Assembly (NCBI RefSeq): GCF_000687475.1
Contig: NC_057321.1
Span: 2,108,001-2,172,000, forward strand
Direction: 5' to 3'
Length of the DNA stretch: 64,000 nucleotides
From: Ustilaginoidea virens
Taxonomy: Eukaryota; Ascomycota; Sordariomycetes; Hypocreales; Clavicipitaceae
Shown: positions 34,419 to 46,661 of the stretch, piece by piece
Numbering within the stretch: the first letter of the stretch is position 1
Layout of the letters: every line of letters starts with the position of its first letter
Notes under the pieces: generated by a model
The model's database searches: none
What the model was told of the DNA's origin: nothing
The model's input: the letters and a program-made list of their open reading frames with translations, nothing else
Made by a program: the position numbers and the translations under genes

Positions 34419-36072
34419 AGCAAGGTTTCTGTTCTGCGGAACATGCGGCAACCACGTCGAAGCAATCATAGCATAGCATACAATGGGGGCAGGACCCGGG
34501 AGATGCTGTCTCGACTCCTTTTCTGGTTTTGAGTTGACTTTTCTTTTTCGCTTTTCTCCGGCTCTCTGTCTTTCTCCCTCGTTTCTTCTTTTTTCTTCTT
34601 TTTTTTCTTTTTTTTTTCTTTTTCTTGGGGTCTGGCGTTGGCGTCTGACGGGCTGGTTTGATGTCGCCGTTGCCGCGCGAGTAGTCGATGAAGCCAAAGG
34701 GCATGTCGCGTCTTGACCCTTGGTTGCTTCTCAAGATGGCTTTCGAGGAAGCACCGCACCGCGTCTTTTGTTTGGGAATGAACGTGGCCCGACGATGGCT
34801 CAGTGCCGGACGATGGTGTTCGGCCAGACACTGGGGGCGCTTGCCAGCGGAAACACGTCACAGCGGCTCAACTAGCCCACGTGGCATCTCGACAACATCT
34901 CCCGAGTCTGGTCATTCTTGACGGGTCTTGCGCACATGCCCTTGGCACTTGGCACTTGCTCTTCTCGCTTTGCCTTGCGCTTGGCAAGTAGAGACCCAAG
35001 CCCGAGCCCGAGCCCATGCCCAAGCCCAAGCCCATGCCCATGCCCAAGCCCAAGCCCAAGCCCAAGCTGGCTGGGCACCTGTGCCAAGTCAAACACTCCC
35101 CGAATGCCTCATGCGCTTTCTGCCCTCTGTCTTGGACCCCGCTGGTCTCGGGCCCAAGTTCCCGTGCGCAACCACGTGACGCGCCCAATGGGATATTCAA
35201 GACGTTCATGCCGACAGCCCCCCCGGCCGAGGTTCAAAGATGGGCTGGCTGCAGGGCTGCGCGCTTAACCATCCCGCGGTGGGGCGGTGGGGCGATGGGG
35301 CCAAGCGGGCGGCTACACGACAGTCGACGACGCCTCGACAGCCGCCCAACGGCCCCCCGTCACGGCGAGGCAGCGACAATACGTGATGGATGGATGCAGG
35401 CCGATGCAGCAGCCGATGCAGCAGCCAATGCAGCAGCCGCCGCGGCGAACTCCATTGGACGGGGGGGGCAGCGACGCAGCAGCCGACTTAGCAACTCGGC
35501 AGGCTTCTGTCGACGAGGGCCAAGCAGATGGAGCCGTCACGCCAAAGAAAAAGAAAGAAAAAGGTGGCTGCCGTCGTGACGCTCGTCGTGGGCGGGTGGG
35601 CGACTGGCCACGGCGTCTAGGCTGCGCACCCGCCGCTCGACATGGCCTTTTGCGTGTGTTTCGTTTCTTTTCTCCGTGGCTGCTGCTGCTGCTGCCGCCG
35701 CCGCCGCTGCTGCTTCTGCTTCTGCTTCTGCTTCTGCTGTTGATGCCCCCCCGCCTCCTTCTCTCGTTCTTCTCTTCTCCTGTGCCATGGCAGGGTCTGG
35801 CTTCCTCTGTGCCGGTGGTGTGTTCGCCTTGATTCCCGCGACTGCGTCGTTTATCCCCCCTCCACCGCGCGCACGCTTCACCCCCGGACGCGGAACCGCT
35901 GCCAGAGCGACGGAGGGACATGGATGCTGGGATGCTGGTCGTCTCGGATCGATCCTCTTGGTGAGTCGTGCCCGGCCAGCCAGAGACTCTGGAGCTGACG
36001 GCCGAGCCTGAAGAGACAGAACAAAGACAACAAAAACAGCAAAGACAATAACAACAACAAAAACTCGGCAGA
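34419..36072. other. Intergenic with hexamer and trinucleotide repeats
   Basis: Includes an (AAGCCC/CCATGC)n tract at 34997-35067, CAGCAGCCGATG repeats near 35400-35440, and CTG/CCG/CTT trinucleotide tracts at 35680-35745. The 1.6-kb stretch is very GC-rich, so long antisense frames pass through it. A CAA/AACAA-rich leader (36025-36065) precedes the ATG at 36073. Confidence 0.5.
34997..35067. repeat. AAGCCC-type hexamer tandem repeat
   Basis: About twelve imperfect hexamers (AAGCCC, GAGCCC, ATGCCC) in a row. The array is intergenic and translates to Lys/Pro or Gln/Ala/His strings in different frames, so it creates spurious open frames. Confidence 0.8.
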
Positions 36073-36117
36073 ATGCGCAGCCCGTTGCTCTTGCCGCTGC
36101 TCTTGCCGCTGCTCGAT

Positions 36118-36158
<41 letters not shown>

Positions 36159-38354
36159 GTGGAAGACGTCCAACCTGACGCTCCAGCTGTCCAGCTTCGT
36201 GCCCGTCTGCGCCGAGGACTGCTTCGTCTCCTTCCTGCGCGTCGGCTTCGGGCTGGGCCCGGGCGACAGGATCCCCTCGCTGGAGGAGCTGTGCGCGACG
36301 AATGCCCGGACGGGCTTCACCGTCGGCGAGGGGGCGGTGCAGTGCATCGCTGCGGAGAAGAGCATCGGCGGGTGCTCCGAGGCGGACGCCGGCTGTGAGT
36401 GCCCCCCCCTCTGGACATTTGCCTCGACGTCTCTGGCGTTGAAGTTGAAAACCTGCCCCCTCGACAAACCCGTTGTCCCATGTTGTCTGGCTGACTTTGC
36501 CAATGAGAGGCAGCGTCGGTCATTTACCGCGCCCACCAGATGTGCGCGAACCAAGCCGGGGCCGTGACGCCCACCCACGGGGTCATTACTGCCACTCTTA
36601 TGCTGCCGCCCCCGGGCGCAGGACGCGTCGTCTCCTTCCCGCCCCTGCCGGCCGCGACGCCGCGGTCCCGGAACCACACGACAAGGGCGCCTCTCCCTTC
36701 GACGCTGGTCGTCGACACGCGCTCCCTGGCGTTTGCGACGGCCCCGTCCGCCGGCGACACCACCACCACCACCACCGCCACCACCGCCGCCATCATCACC
36801 ACGCTCAAGACGTCCGTCCGCGGCACCGGCACCGGCACCGGCAGCAGCACCGCCGCCGCGGAGACGAGCACCTCGGCCGCCGCACCGGCCACCGGCAGCG
36901 GCGGCGGCGGCAGCAGCGACAGACCCCTCACCCCGCTGCAAAGGACGGGCATAGCCGTCGGGGTGATTGGATTCGCCATTGTCGGGGTCGGGCTCGTCCT
37001 CCTGCTGCGATGGCACCGGGCGAGCAGGACGAGCATGCGCGGGGAGCACTCGCCGCTGCCGAGCTCGCCCAGCAGGCGGGACTCGTGGGGATACCGCTTC
37101 GACAAGCCCCGCGGCGGAAGCAGCAGCACGGGGGACGAGCCGTCCTCTGCGACCAACCCTGCGCACCCGCCGCCGCCGCCGCCGCCGCCGCCGCCAGATG
37201 CCGAAAAGCCGTGCCGGCCCCGTCCTCCCGGCGCCTTGAGAAACACGCCACCGCGGCCACCGCCGACCGCAGCCGACCGGCCCCTGTCCAGGCTCCTTCC
37301 GCCGGCCCCCCAAGCCGCGAAGCACCGCGCGCGGCCGCCGCCGCCCGTCCTGCCCAAGCTCCTGATCCCTCGCCGAGGCGACGACGCGGCCGCAGCGACG
37401 GCGACCGACAAACCTCGCGAAAGCACCGCGACAGAGTTTGAGGAAGACGGCCGGGAGTCCTCGTCGGCATCTCCCCAGCGCCTCCAGATCTGGAGGCCGC
37501 CCAGCATGGGGCCGCGCTCCGCCGCGACGTACTACGTCGCCGACAGATGCGGCAACTGGGTGCTGGCCGACGCCGCCGCCGCCGTCAAGACGCAGCCGCA
37601 GCCGCAGCCGCAGCCGAGCGCGCATCCCCGGCCATCCATCCGCATTGTCACCGACCAAGACGCCAACCACGACGGCATGGTGCCCCGAGCGCTGTTCTCG
37701 GACCCCGCGCCCGCCTGTCCCTCGGCCGGGCCCCGTCTCAGCGGCACCGCCACCTCGGCCGCGGAGCCCGAGCCGCACGGCCACCTGTACCCCGTGGCGG
37801 AGCTGCCGGCCCCCCGGAACGGAGCTCCCAGCCCGTTGGTTCCGAGGATGCGCCTCCCCGAGCTGCCCGACACCGCTGCACAACACCACCACCGCCGCCC
37901 GGCCCGCGACCCGGCCGCCCTGCGCACCGGCTCGCCCACGCTGCGTGTCGTCGCGTCGTCGCCGTCGCCGTCGCCGTCGCCGTCCGCGCGGGATGACAGA
38001 TCCAGCCTGCCCTCCGCGCGGGATGCGCCGCTCGCCTGGGTCCCGGGCCTGCCGGCGCACCCGCACCCGCACCGCCGGCCCCCTTACCCCGGCAGCTCCC
38101 TCTGGCTGCCGCCGCAGGCGCGCTCCAGACAAACCCCCCGGATGGAGACGGAGCCCGTCCACCACGAAATGACGCCCAACCGCGCCCAGAGGCACTTTGA
38201 CGCGCTGGCCAGGAACCCGCCGCCGCTGTACCACCGCCTCCAGCGGGCCCCGGGAGCAGAGCCCTCCCCGCAGGAAGGCTTGGCCCCGGCGACCCGGCCG
38301 GAGGGATTGGCGCCCGCGAGGCGCGGCGCCCAGCTCCGTCTGCGCGCGCAGTGA
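36073..38354 (+). CDS. Single-pass surface protein with CFEM-like Cys head and long cytoplasmic tail
   Basis: Two exons, 36073-36394 and 36514-38354 (T|CG), giving 720 aa. A signal peptide (MRSPLLLPLLLPLLD followed by poly-Ala) precedes a compact ectodomain with six cysteines (PVCAEDCF, LEELCA, VQCIA, GGCSE, HQMCANQAG). The C-x3-C start resembles CFEM domains, but two of the usual eight cysteines are missing. A Thr/Ser/Gly-rich, probably O-glycosylated stalk follows (~190-275), then one TM segment (GIAVGVIGFAIVGVGLVLLL) and RWHRASR as stop-transfer. The ~410-residue cytoplasmic tail is rich in Pro, Arg and Ser, with an uninterrupted Pro run (~360) and a DSWGYRFDK motif. No enzyme domain is seen. 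It may be a cell-wall or environmental sensor by layout only. The coding strand is very GC-rich, which produces long antisense frames. Confidence 0.8.
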
Positions 38355-39836
38355 CAAGTGCGCTTGTCGACGGCCCGGCGTGTGGTCGTGTAGGAGCGGG
38401 GCGTTGCGCTGCGCTTGCTTCTTGTTCTGTTGAGACGTGCGTGGTTTTGGTGGCGGCGTCGCGGATCGGCGATGGGATGTGTGCGAGGTGCCACTGTAGT
38501 AATGCCGTCGGGGGGAAATGAAATATGGCGGTTGTAATATATCGAGGGGTACATATCGAAACATGGCATGACGCGTGGGAGGATGAAACATAGCATGTAA
38601 TACTATCGAGGACACAATATACGGCACTGATGCTGAGAGGATGAAGTACACGATACATGACGCTAAGAGGATGAAATATAGCAGGCAACCCTATCAAGGA
38701 TAAAATATATAGCACTTGATCTTTAGAGGCTGGAATATACGGTCTGTGATACTAAGAGGCTGAAACATACGGTACGTGATGCTAAGATGATAAAATATAT
38801 AGCACGTATTACTGCCAAAGGTACCAAAGGCTTGAGAGCAGTCGATATAGACGAGTTACCGCACGATGCGACAGATGGCTCGTAGTCTGACAAAGGCGGA
38901 TTATGCGCGGCACAGACAGACACGCGCGTCCACAGATGAAGCCATTCACAGCGGCGCAGCCACATATAGGCAGCCAGTTACTCGATCTGCTATCTAGAGG
39001 AATCTATAGAGGGCGACTTGGCCTGCGCACGTGGTCCGGTCCGACTGTGGGCTTGGAGCAAATACCGCACAGAATACTACACAGGACGGAATATACGGCA
39101 TGATGCGTTCGAGGGACGAATGCGGCACACAACGCTCTGGGATACAACACGGGCTTAAAACGCTGCAGACAGACGAGATACGGTACATAATGCTCGATAA
39201 AGTACGAGTTATATATACCTACCAGAGGCTGTAAGCACGCACCGTAAGATCACCATCTAGCGCCACGATAACGGCCCCCGACGCGAGGGCAGCCCAGACG
39301 GCGGCCGCGCGATCCCGCCCGGCGGTCGAGGGTTCCCCGGATCGTTCGCGGCAGCCACAAGATACGGGCGTAAGGGGTCTTTCCTAGCGGGCCATGGGGC
39401 GTAATGGATGTACGGCGCCGGCGAGAGGGGATTGCAAGCGCGGATCGGCATATATTATAAAGAGGAAGATAAAATGCATGCGACGGACGCATTTAGAATG
39501 ATATTAATGCCTATGACCTAGGGGAAAATCGACTTTTTGCGAAGAAAATCTGGGGGAAAATAGGCTTTTACTAGTAAAATCTAGTTAAAAATCCAGGTAG
39601 GAAAAATATACATCACAATACTAAAGAGGATTGATCAAAAGATGCACAATACATTATACTATCGAAAGAGGAATGCTTGAAAAGGATGCACAGTATACAT
39701 GTTTTTTTTTTCCTTTTTTGTTATTTTTTTCTTCTTTTTTTCGTTTTTTTTCTTCTTCCCCCCCCCGTGTTCTCAATACCTCCTCATCCGCATGCAAGCT
39801 TCCCTCGCATGCAGGGCATGCAAGGCTTACAAGCCT
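38355..39836. other. Intergenic, AT-richer, with decayed minisatellite
   Basis: The interval between the convergent stop codons of the surface-protein and MFS genes drops sharply in GC relative to both. Most of it is occupied by units related to AAGAGGATGAAATATA (see the repeat entry). 39250-39430 is GC-rich and unrelated. 39700-39760 is a T-rich tract before the MFS gene's end. No gene is visible. Confidence 0.6.
38545..38815. repeat. Degenerate 29-30 bp minisatellite
   Basis: At least eight consecutive units share a core near AAGAGGATGAAATATAYGGC. Aligning their GG/TG core gives positions 38581, 38610, 38639, 38669, 38698, 38728, 38758 and 38788, that is 29 or 30 bp apart throughout. Looser relatives lie at 39085-39210 (GGACGGAATATACGGC, AGATACGGTACATAATGC) and 39600-39690. 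The differences between units are scattered, many of them transitions. Confidence 0.8.
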
Positions 39837-41960
39837 TCAGATGGACACTCGGTCTTGGTCTTGCGCATTCTTCATCTCAATCGGCTGCTCAACATCGCTG
39901 CTGTCCCCCGTCCGCCTCGTCCGCCGCGCGCCCCGCTTCCCGCCGTGCAGCAGTTGGTGAGCGTTGCGCCGAAAGTCGCTCAGCTGGTCGTCCAGGGCCT
40001 CCATGCCTTGATCCCACGCCTCCCTGTTGACGTGGGCTCCCGCGTCAATCAGCTTGTTCTTCCGCCGAATCTCCTGCCAGCGCGTCATGCTCCCCAGCTC
40101 CAAAATGTTCATGCGGCGCGTCTTGCTGGTCGGGTTTCCAATCATGACGGGCTGCCACGCCTTCTCCTCCTCGATGACGGCTTGGGCGTCGTGGGGCATC
40201 GAGACTCGCCGTATCGAGGACCGTCGTCGGGCATCCACCAACCTGTCCATCTCCTGCGACTTGGACTGCGGCACGATCTGGACCTCGGTGAAGCGGATGA
40301 GCGCGAGGAGCAGCAAAAAGGTCAGGATGAGCAGGATCCCCGCCACGACGCCGGTGGACACCTGCTGGCCGATGGTCCGGCTCACGTGGCCGCCCAGCGC
40401 GGTCGCGCCGGCGGCCAAGACAAACGCCAGCGAGTGCATCGACGCGAACCCGGCCGTCACCCGCGGGAACGACGAGTAGTTGGTTCGCCTCCGCCTCCGG
40501 CCAGAAGGCGCCTTTTGGCGGCCCGTCATCCCGGGCGACAGGTCGGAGCAGTCAAAGGCTTCCATGACCAGGCCGCTGCATTCGGATATGGCGAGGCAGG
40601 AGAAGAAGCCGACAAAGGCGGAGAAGAGGGCCGGGACGCCGACGGGGATCGGCGGGCCCGAAGACACGGCCGCGTAGCCGATGCCGGAAAGGGGCAGGAT
40701 GAGGGTGAAGACGGTGCGGCGCACCAGGTGGGACGACCACGCCACCTTCCTCTCCAGCGTGGCCAGGTTGCTGTTGAGCTGGGCCTGGCGGGAGCGCGAG
40801 AACAGGTTGGCCTTTTGGAAGGGAATGGCCAGGAGCGCGCCGAGAGCCATGGCGCCGACGAGCAAGCCGACCTCGGTCGGCCTCCGCCGATAGAACCTCG
40901 AGGCCAGAGAGCCCAGCAGGGCGATGACGAGGACCACCTGGGCGTACACCCAGGCCACGTAGAGGGCGACGACGGCGAATCCGGGCTGACGGAGCATTTC
41001 CAGGTTGAGCGCGATGCCGTGGTACACCTCTTGCCCCCACCACCGGGGCCCGGTCTTGACGCGGTGCATCATGACCTCGCCGCGGGCAACGCGTCGCGAG
41101 ATGTCGTCGCCGGTGCGCACCTCGGCGACGGATCGCCGGTACGCCGAGCGGCGGACCTCGGGGGCGACGACGTTGAGGACGAGGACGACGGCCAGGATGA
41201 TGACGCTGATGTAGAAGCCCCAGGCCGGGTGGTGGTTGTCGATGACGCAGGCGCCGACCAGGAAGCCCAGGCTGAGCGAGCCGATCCAGCACCAGGTCCA
41301 GATGCCCAGCCAGACGCCCATGCCGCCGCCATGCCGGCGCGCGTCGAAGCGGTCCACGACCTCTTGGTGGGGGTTGCAGCTCATGAGGGAGGCGCCAAAC
41401 AGGTCCGTCAGGACGCAGTGAAAGTTGAGGCTGGAGAAGCCGAGGGACGCGCCCATGAGGGCCCTGGCGGCCAGCAAGGCGCACTTCCACGCCGCGGGGT
41501 TGGTGAGCCGCTGCGAGTTGATGGCCAGGGCCTGGGGGAAGAGCAGGGGCATCGCCAGTACCAGGCTGGAGAGGATGTAGGGTTTCCTGCCGTGGAGCAA
41601 GGGCAAGGGCCAGAGGAAGAAGGAGGGCAGAGCCAGGCCGAGAAAGCAGCCGGTGTTTCCGTGGACTATGACGTGGGACTGGTCCACGACGTAGTACTGT
41701 ATGGAGGGGACCAGGCCAGAGTAGATTCCGAGGATGATGCCGACGAGGGCGGTGCTGATGCAGGCGACCGAGGCCACGAACCGCTTGCGGGCAGACGACT
41801 AGTCTCGAGCGATGGGCTGGCGCCGGTGCGATTTGGCCAAGCTGAAGCCCTGAGCACCGCGGAGGCTCACATGGGATCGTCGGCGGAGGCTGATGCCATG
41901 GTTGGGGTGCAGGCGCTGGCAAGACATTGGACCGAGTTTCGACGGCGGAGATTTCAGCAT
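39837..41960 (-). CDS. Major facilitator superfamily transporter (12 TM), substrate unknown
   Basis: Two exons: 41960-41871 and 41798-39837, separated by a 72-bp intron (GTGAGC donor, ACTAG acceptor), giving 683 aa. The first exon encodes MLKSPPSKLGPMSCQRLHPN and HGISLRRRSH and joins SSARKRFVASVACISTALVG. Twelve hydrophobic segments can be counted. After TM2 comes LLHGRKPYI, the expected MFS loop-2 basic signature in reduced form. A long loop between TM6 and TM7 (RRSAYRRSVAEVRTGDD) and a cytosolic tail with ILELGSMTRWQEIRRKNKLI are typical of fungal DHA1-like carriers of unknown substrate. There are no biosynthetic neighbours, so no role in metabolite export is implied. Confidence 0.85.
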
Positions 41961-42703
41961 GAGCGGACGTGAGGTGGTGGAGGTGGAGGTGGGGGTGGAA
42001 GTCGAAGTCGAAGTCGAGATTTCGGACGTGAGGAGGTGGTAGTCCAAGTCGAAGTCGAGGTCGAGGTCAAAGTCACAGAGGGTTGAAAAGAAGGGAAAGG
42101 GGGGTGGGCGGGAGGGCGAGGATGGAAAGGAACCAAAGCGGGCTTTGCTTTGGACGCGAGGGCGAGGGATGAAGGGGATGAAGGTGGAAAAGAAGGCGGG
42201 CGGAGACGACGCGAGGGGCTGCAAATATGTGATACATATGTACCATGGCGTGGAAGCAGGCTGGCGGAATCACCTGACGCACGACAGCCAGCCGAGCCGG
42301 GCTGCGTCGTGCGAATGCCGAGCGAGCGCCAACCCGCGGAAGGTGCTGCCCGTGCCGTGCTCCCTGCCTGCCCTGCCCTGCCCACCCACGGCGTTCCTGC
42401 CGCACTCTGCACTCTGCACTCTGCACTCCCGTGGTCCCTGGCCACCTTGATTAGTAAGCGCTGCTGGTTTTTTGCTTCTGTCAACGCAAGCACGCAAGCC
42501 AATGCAAGTCAACGCTAGTCAACGCGGCCAACGACCGTGGGTCTCTGCCGCGGCCAATCTGACACGCCCAGGGCCATTTATAGAACAACTACGGAGTATA
42601 TGCCTACCTACCTCCTACCTAGCGCCTTGGCTCTCAAGTCAGCACCTCGTTTGTTCCTGGACCTAAAAATACATCTCGACCCCACTGCGTCCACTGCGTC
42701 CGC

Positions 42704-42766
42704 TGCCCACTGCCCACTGCCCACTGCCCACTGCCCACTGCCCACTGCCCGCTGCCCGCTGCCCGC
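42704..42766. repeat. TGCCCAC/TGCCCGC heptamer array
   Basis: About eight to nine tandem heptamers, the last ones with A-to-G change (TGCCCGC). It is intergenic, directly upstream of a TACTCCGTA motif. Confidence 0.85.
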
Positions 42767-44985
42767 GCCCTCCCGTACATACGTCTGGTACCAGCACACC
42801 ACCCGATACTCCGTACTCGCCCCCCTGCACCATCCCATCCGTCCCACGCCCCGACTCCCGGCTCCCGACTGCCGGCCATGCGGCTCTAGCCTCCCCAACT
42901 CCTGGCTCATGGCGCCTAACCCAAAGGCGCCGCGGCTAATAGCCCGCGCCGGACCGCACGGCTTGCCGAGCTAAGCCTAGGCATCGCCCTTCTCTGCCGC
43001 CAGCATTGGCCGGGGCCACGGCGTGCAAGGGGCAGCACGGAGTGGTGAACTGCCAGGGGGAAAGCTCGAAAGCGGAAAGCGGGAAGCGCCAGAGACGCCT
43101 AGGACTTTTTTCTTTGTATTTTTTTTTGTCACTTTCCCAGGCTCATGTCTGCAGCAGCGACAGTTGGTACGGTTCCAGACCGTTACGTTTCTTGTCTCTG
43201 CGGATTGCGCCTGCGCCTGCCCATGCGCCTGCGCAGGGACGAGATCCACAAAGGAAAATCTAGATGGCAGCCAACAACGGAATAAGCAAAAACGCCAGCC
43301 TCCAAAACAGACAAAACAGTAAGAACAGACCGGTATCCCGGACAAGCAGCACAATGAAGCCGGTCCGGGGCCCGGAAGAAGCCATTCCTCCAAAAAGCAC
43401 AGCAAAACAAAAGACATTATCGTGCCCGAAACCTTCCACAACGCCCCTGTATAGTTGTCCCATCTTTTGTTACCAGGTCCATGAAGCCAATTTCATGCGT
43501 CAAGTCAAGCCCTCCGGGGCAGATCGCCAAGAATATCCATGCGCCGTGTTCCTGTGCTCGCTCAATACCCTCGGATGACGGCGCCTCAAAAATAAAACAA
43601 ACAAACAAATTCTATCAATAGTCCACAAAAAAAAAAAGAGAAGATCAAAATGGAACGCTGGTTATCAATGACAACATATCCAGGAAACAGGCTTGTCTCA
43701 GGTCAAGGCAGACGGCCAAGGCAAAGCCAATGCGGTGTGCGCGACAAGATAGAGAGTGCAAAATGACAGAAGTTGATGGTTGACATGCGTGACAGGGAAG
43801 CGCGGTTGAGAATTGCAAGCTCTGGCCGCGGCCTCGAAAGCCGTGGCATCGCTCATGAGGCATCGAACAAAGGCGGCAAACGGGGGTGAGGACAAGGCAG
43901 TCAAGGACGGGTAGAGATGCTTCGCCCAGGATCGCGACCTAACCTGGTGACCCGTGACCATGGATGGCGTCCTCATCGGTGGCTCTTGGTGTTGGATCGC
44001 GAGTTGTAATGGCCCGATTCTGAGTATTGCCGGGATCCCGCATGCTGGCCGCTGCGAGCAGTGTGGGCACTGCAAGCATAGCCGACGTAGATGGTCCGCT
44101 GCTGGATGCAATGGCCTCGCCTGCCGTAGGATGCGCATCGATCAATGGCATGCTGGTAGTAGAGACACCGACAGGCAGAGTACAGCTCGACCAGCTGATA
44201 ACACATGGTTCAAGCCTGTGGCGATTCGCAAACTGCCGCTTGCAGACGTCGGGATTGGGGGAAAGACAGGCAACGAATAGTCTGGACAGCGGTCTATTCC
44301 CTGGGTCGGAACAGCCTCCCTTTTGTCGATGGCAGATGGGAGCGGGAGGGAGCGGGCGCAAGAGGTCAAGTCGGGTTGCAGTATCAAAGGCTGGAACGGA
44401 AACGATGGCAACGCCACCGGCGCGTCAGGGCAAGAGGACGAGAAGAAAGGCAGAAGAGGGAGGGCCGAGTTTGCAGAAACGATGCAGCAAGCGAGCAATG
44501 GCCAGCTGGATTATGAAACTTGCAGAGACGGAGGCGATCCAGGCAAAGACGGACGAGGCCTCGCAGCCTTATAGGCATGGCAACGGCAGCCTAGAGCAAG
44601 CAAGGCTTAGATGGGTCGGGTGGGCATGTGCAGCAAGGTCGACGAAGCTGTCAAGTCGGCTCGTACCGCGGGTATCGACACGCCCTCGGAAATCGACCCT
44701 GAAGGCTTGTCTTGAAGCTTGACACGCCTCGTCCCACCTCTATTCTCGTAGCCGGTCCGGTCCGGAGCCATGACAGAAGGCGTGGAGGCATGGAGCGTCA
44801 AGGCATCAGCGGCCCGAAGGAAGCTCTGACTAACATGGCAGGTGACCAAGACTGGGACCCCGGCGAGACGGGGGTCCAGCGCAGTGCAGCCGCGGCGTGT
44901 GGTGCAGTAACTTGGACGAGCTAGTCAGAGGAAGCAGCGGACGGATTGAAGATGCGCCTGTGTGCGGGTTTCAAGTCGAGGCGCA

Positions 44986-45006
44986 GACGGACAGACGGAC
45001 AGACGG

Positions 45007-45038
<32 letters not shown>
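44986..45038. repeat. GACG/GACA tetranucleotide array
   Basis: Alternating GACG and GACA tetramers that become pure GACA toward the right end. Intergenic microsatellite. Confidence 0.9.
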
Positions 45039-45822
45039 CATCATGGCTCGGCGGGGGGGAGTCACTCTCATGAAGGTGGGAGGGGGGATGCCTGCTGCCG
45101 TCCAAGCAAGGTGGGGGTGGTGGTGTGTGCCTTGCGCCTTCCCCTTTGCAGCCAGCGGGCATCTTTCGCAGGCAGGAACGGGCTGGGGGTGGGGGGTACG
45201 AGAAGTTGGCACGGCCATCCATGCATGTCCATGTCCATGTCCACGCCCACGCCCACGCCTGCCTTGCGGTGCAAACGGGGCGTACGGCGATGACGGAGGG
45301 ATGGTACCGGGTACCAGGTAGCAAGGATAGAGAAAATAGCAAAAATGGCAGCAACGGCAGGAATGGCAGGAACGGCAAGAATTGGCAAGAATTGGCAAGA
45401 ATGGCCAAGCGAGCAAAAGCAGGAAGGGACCAGGCTGGAAGCAGGGACCCTGCCACTGGCGACGGGGCATCCGAACCTTGCAGCAGCAGCAGGGCTGAAC
45501 GGGGTGGCCTGTGGCGCAGGCGCAAGGCAGTTTGCAGCCTGCAGCCTGAAGCCTGCAGCTCGCGCCAGACGCTTTCCTTCCTTGGCTGCTTCGAGATGGG
45601 GCTGCTTGCTGTCTGGTTGCTGTCTGTCTGGTTGCTTTGTGTCTTTTTTGTGCATCAACCACACGCCAACTACCGAATGGGGAAACAAAATCTGGACCTG
45701 GATTGCTGACAGGATGATGTCGATGGCTTTTTGCGTCCAGCAGCAGCTGTGCGATGCAGAAGCAGCTTTGCAGCAGTCGAAGTTTCCTGTCTGTTTCTGT
45801 ACCGTTCTTTACTTTGCATTGG

Positions 45823-45846
45823 TTTTTTTTTTTTTTTTTTTTTTTT
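45823..45846. repeat. T homopolymer, 24 nt
   Basis: Uninterrupted run of T in intergenic sequence, 57 bp before a 23-nt C run. Exact length is subject to sequencing error. Confidence 0.85.
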
Positions 45847-45903
45847 CAACGTCAGTGTTTGTTTCGGATGCCGTGGCAGGATGTTGAATTTGGAGCCAAT
45901 GTT

Positions 45904-45926
45904 CCCCCCCCCCCCCCCCCCCCCCC
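45904..45926. repeat. C homopolymer, 23 nt
   Basis: Uninterrupted run of C on the plus strand in intergenic sequence. Runs of G/C this long are rare in genomes and are prone to sequencing error. Confidence 0.85.
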
Positions 45927-46587
45927 AGCAGGGGCGTGGAGGAAGAAGGAAAGTCCCCAGGGGCAGGGCAGCAACTCGGCAAGCCTGTGCCGCGTGCTGG
46001 CGGGAATCCGGTTGCAAACTGTATTTACGCGGCACTGCAAGACATTGAACCTATTGATCAACTCCTCGGGATCGGCCGGCATGCTGGAGCCGACAGAGCC
46101 AGCCGACAGAGCCAGCCGACAGAGCCTGCCTTCCGAGGGGTCCAATGGCATGGAAGTCGCGGCTGCGAGCCAAGGGCTGTTTACATTGACTCGGGACGGA
46201 GCTCTGGGCAGCTCTACCAGACTCACGAGACACTGCCGACCCTGCTGAAACGATGCAGCCAGGCAGGCGCTGCAAGCCCGGCCTAGGGGGCCAGCTCGCC
46301 CGCCGGCAGCGCAACACCCCCAGCGCAACCCCCAGCGCCGCGCAACCCAACTGGCATCGCGAGTGGCGCATGGCACATGGCGCATCCCGCATCGCCAGCA
46401 CGCCGGAATCGACAATGCAACCTTTGGGGGTGGCCACACAAATGACCGTGCCCAAAGACTGAAAAAGATAAAAAGATAAAATATAACATAAAACAAAACA
46501 AAACAAAATAAAATAAAATAGCCCCAACAACGCCAGCTCTTCCAAAGGCTTCCAAGCCCACCCGTCCCTGCCTGATGACACGCCTGG

Positions 46588-46620
<33 letters not shown>

Positions 46621-46661
46621 CGATGACGATGATGACGATGACGATGATGACGATGATGGAT
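46588..46661. repeat. GAT/GAC trinucleotide array
   Basis: About 24 trinucleotides, first pure GAT and then mixed GAT and GAC. Intergenic; the minus-strand translation is a Ser or Ile string with no gene around it. Confidence 0.9.

Noticed and set aside
35313..38651. 1,112-codon minus-strand open frame opposite the surface-protein gene
   Set aside because: It lies antisense to a well-structured plus-strand gene in very GC-rich DNA where stops are rare. It lacks domains, and its translation is low-complexity Arg/Gly/Ala.
40552..41922. 456-codon minus-strand frame overlapping the MFS gene
   Set aside because: Alternate-frame shadow of the MFS gene; the translation is Arg/Pro/His-rich without hydrophobic segments.
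39699..41972. 757-codon plus-strand frame
   Set aside because: Antisense to the 12-TM transporter. Extreme charge composition (Asp/Glu/Gly/Gln) typical of the complement of a GC-rich membrane-protein gene.
43260..43463. 67-aa hydrophobic minus-strand small ORF (MGQLYRGVVEGFGHDN...)
   Set aside because: It has an ATG and two hydrophobic stretches, but T-rich DNA readily gives such frames. No leader, neighbour or homology supports it.
44027..44722. 231-codon plus-strand frame
   Set aside because: Starts at a non-ATG codon, has no recognisable motif and overlaps other frames.
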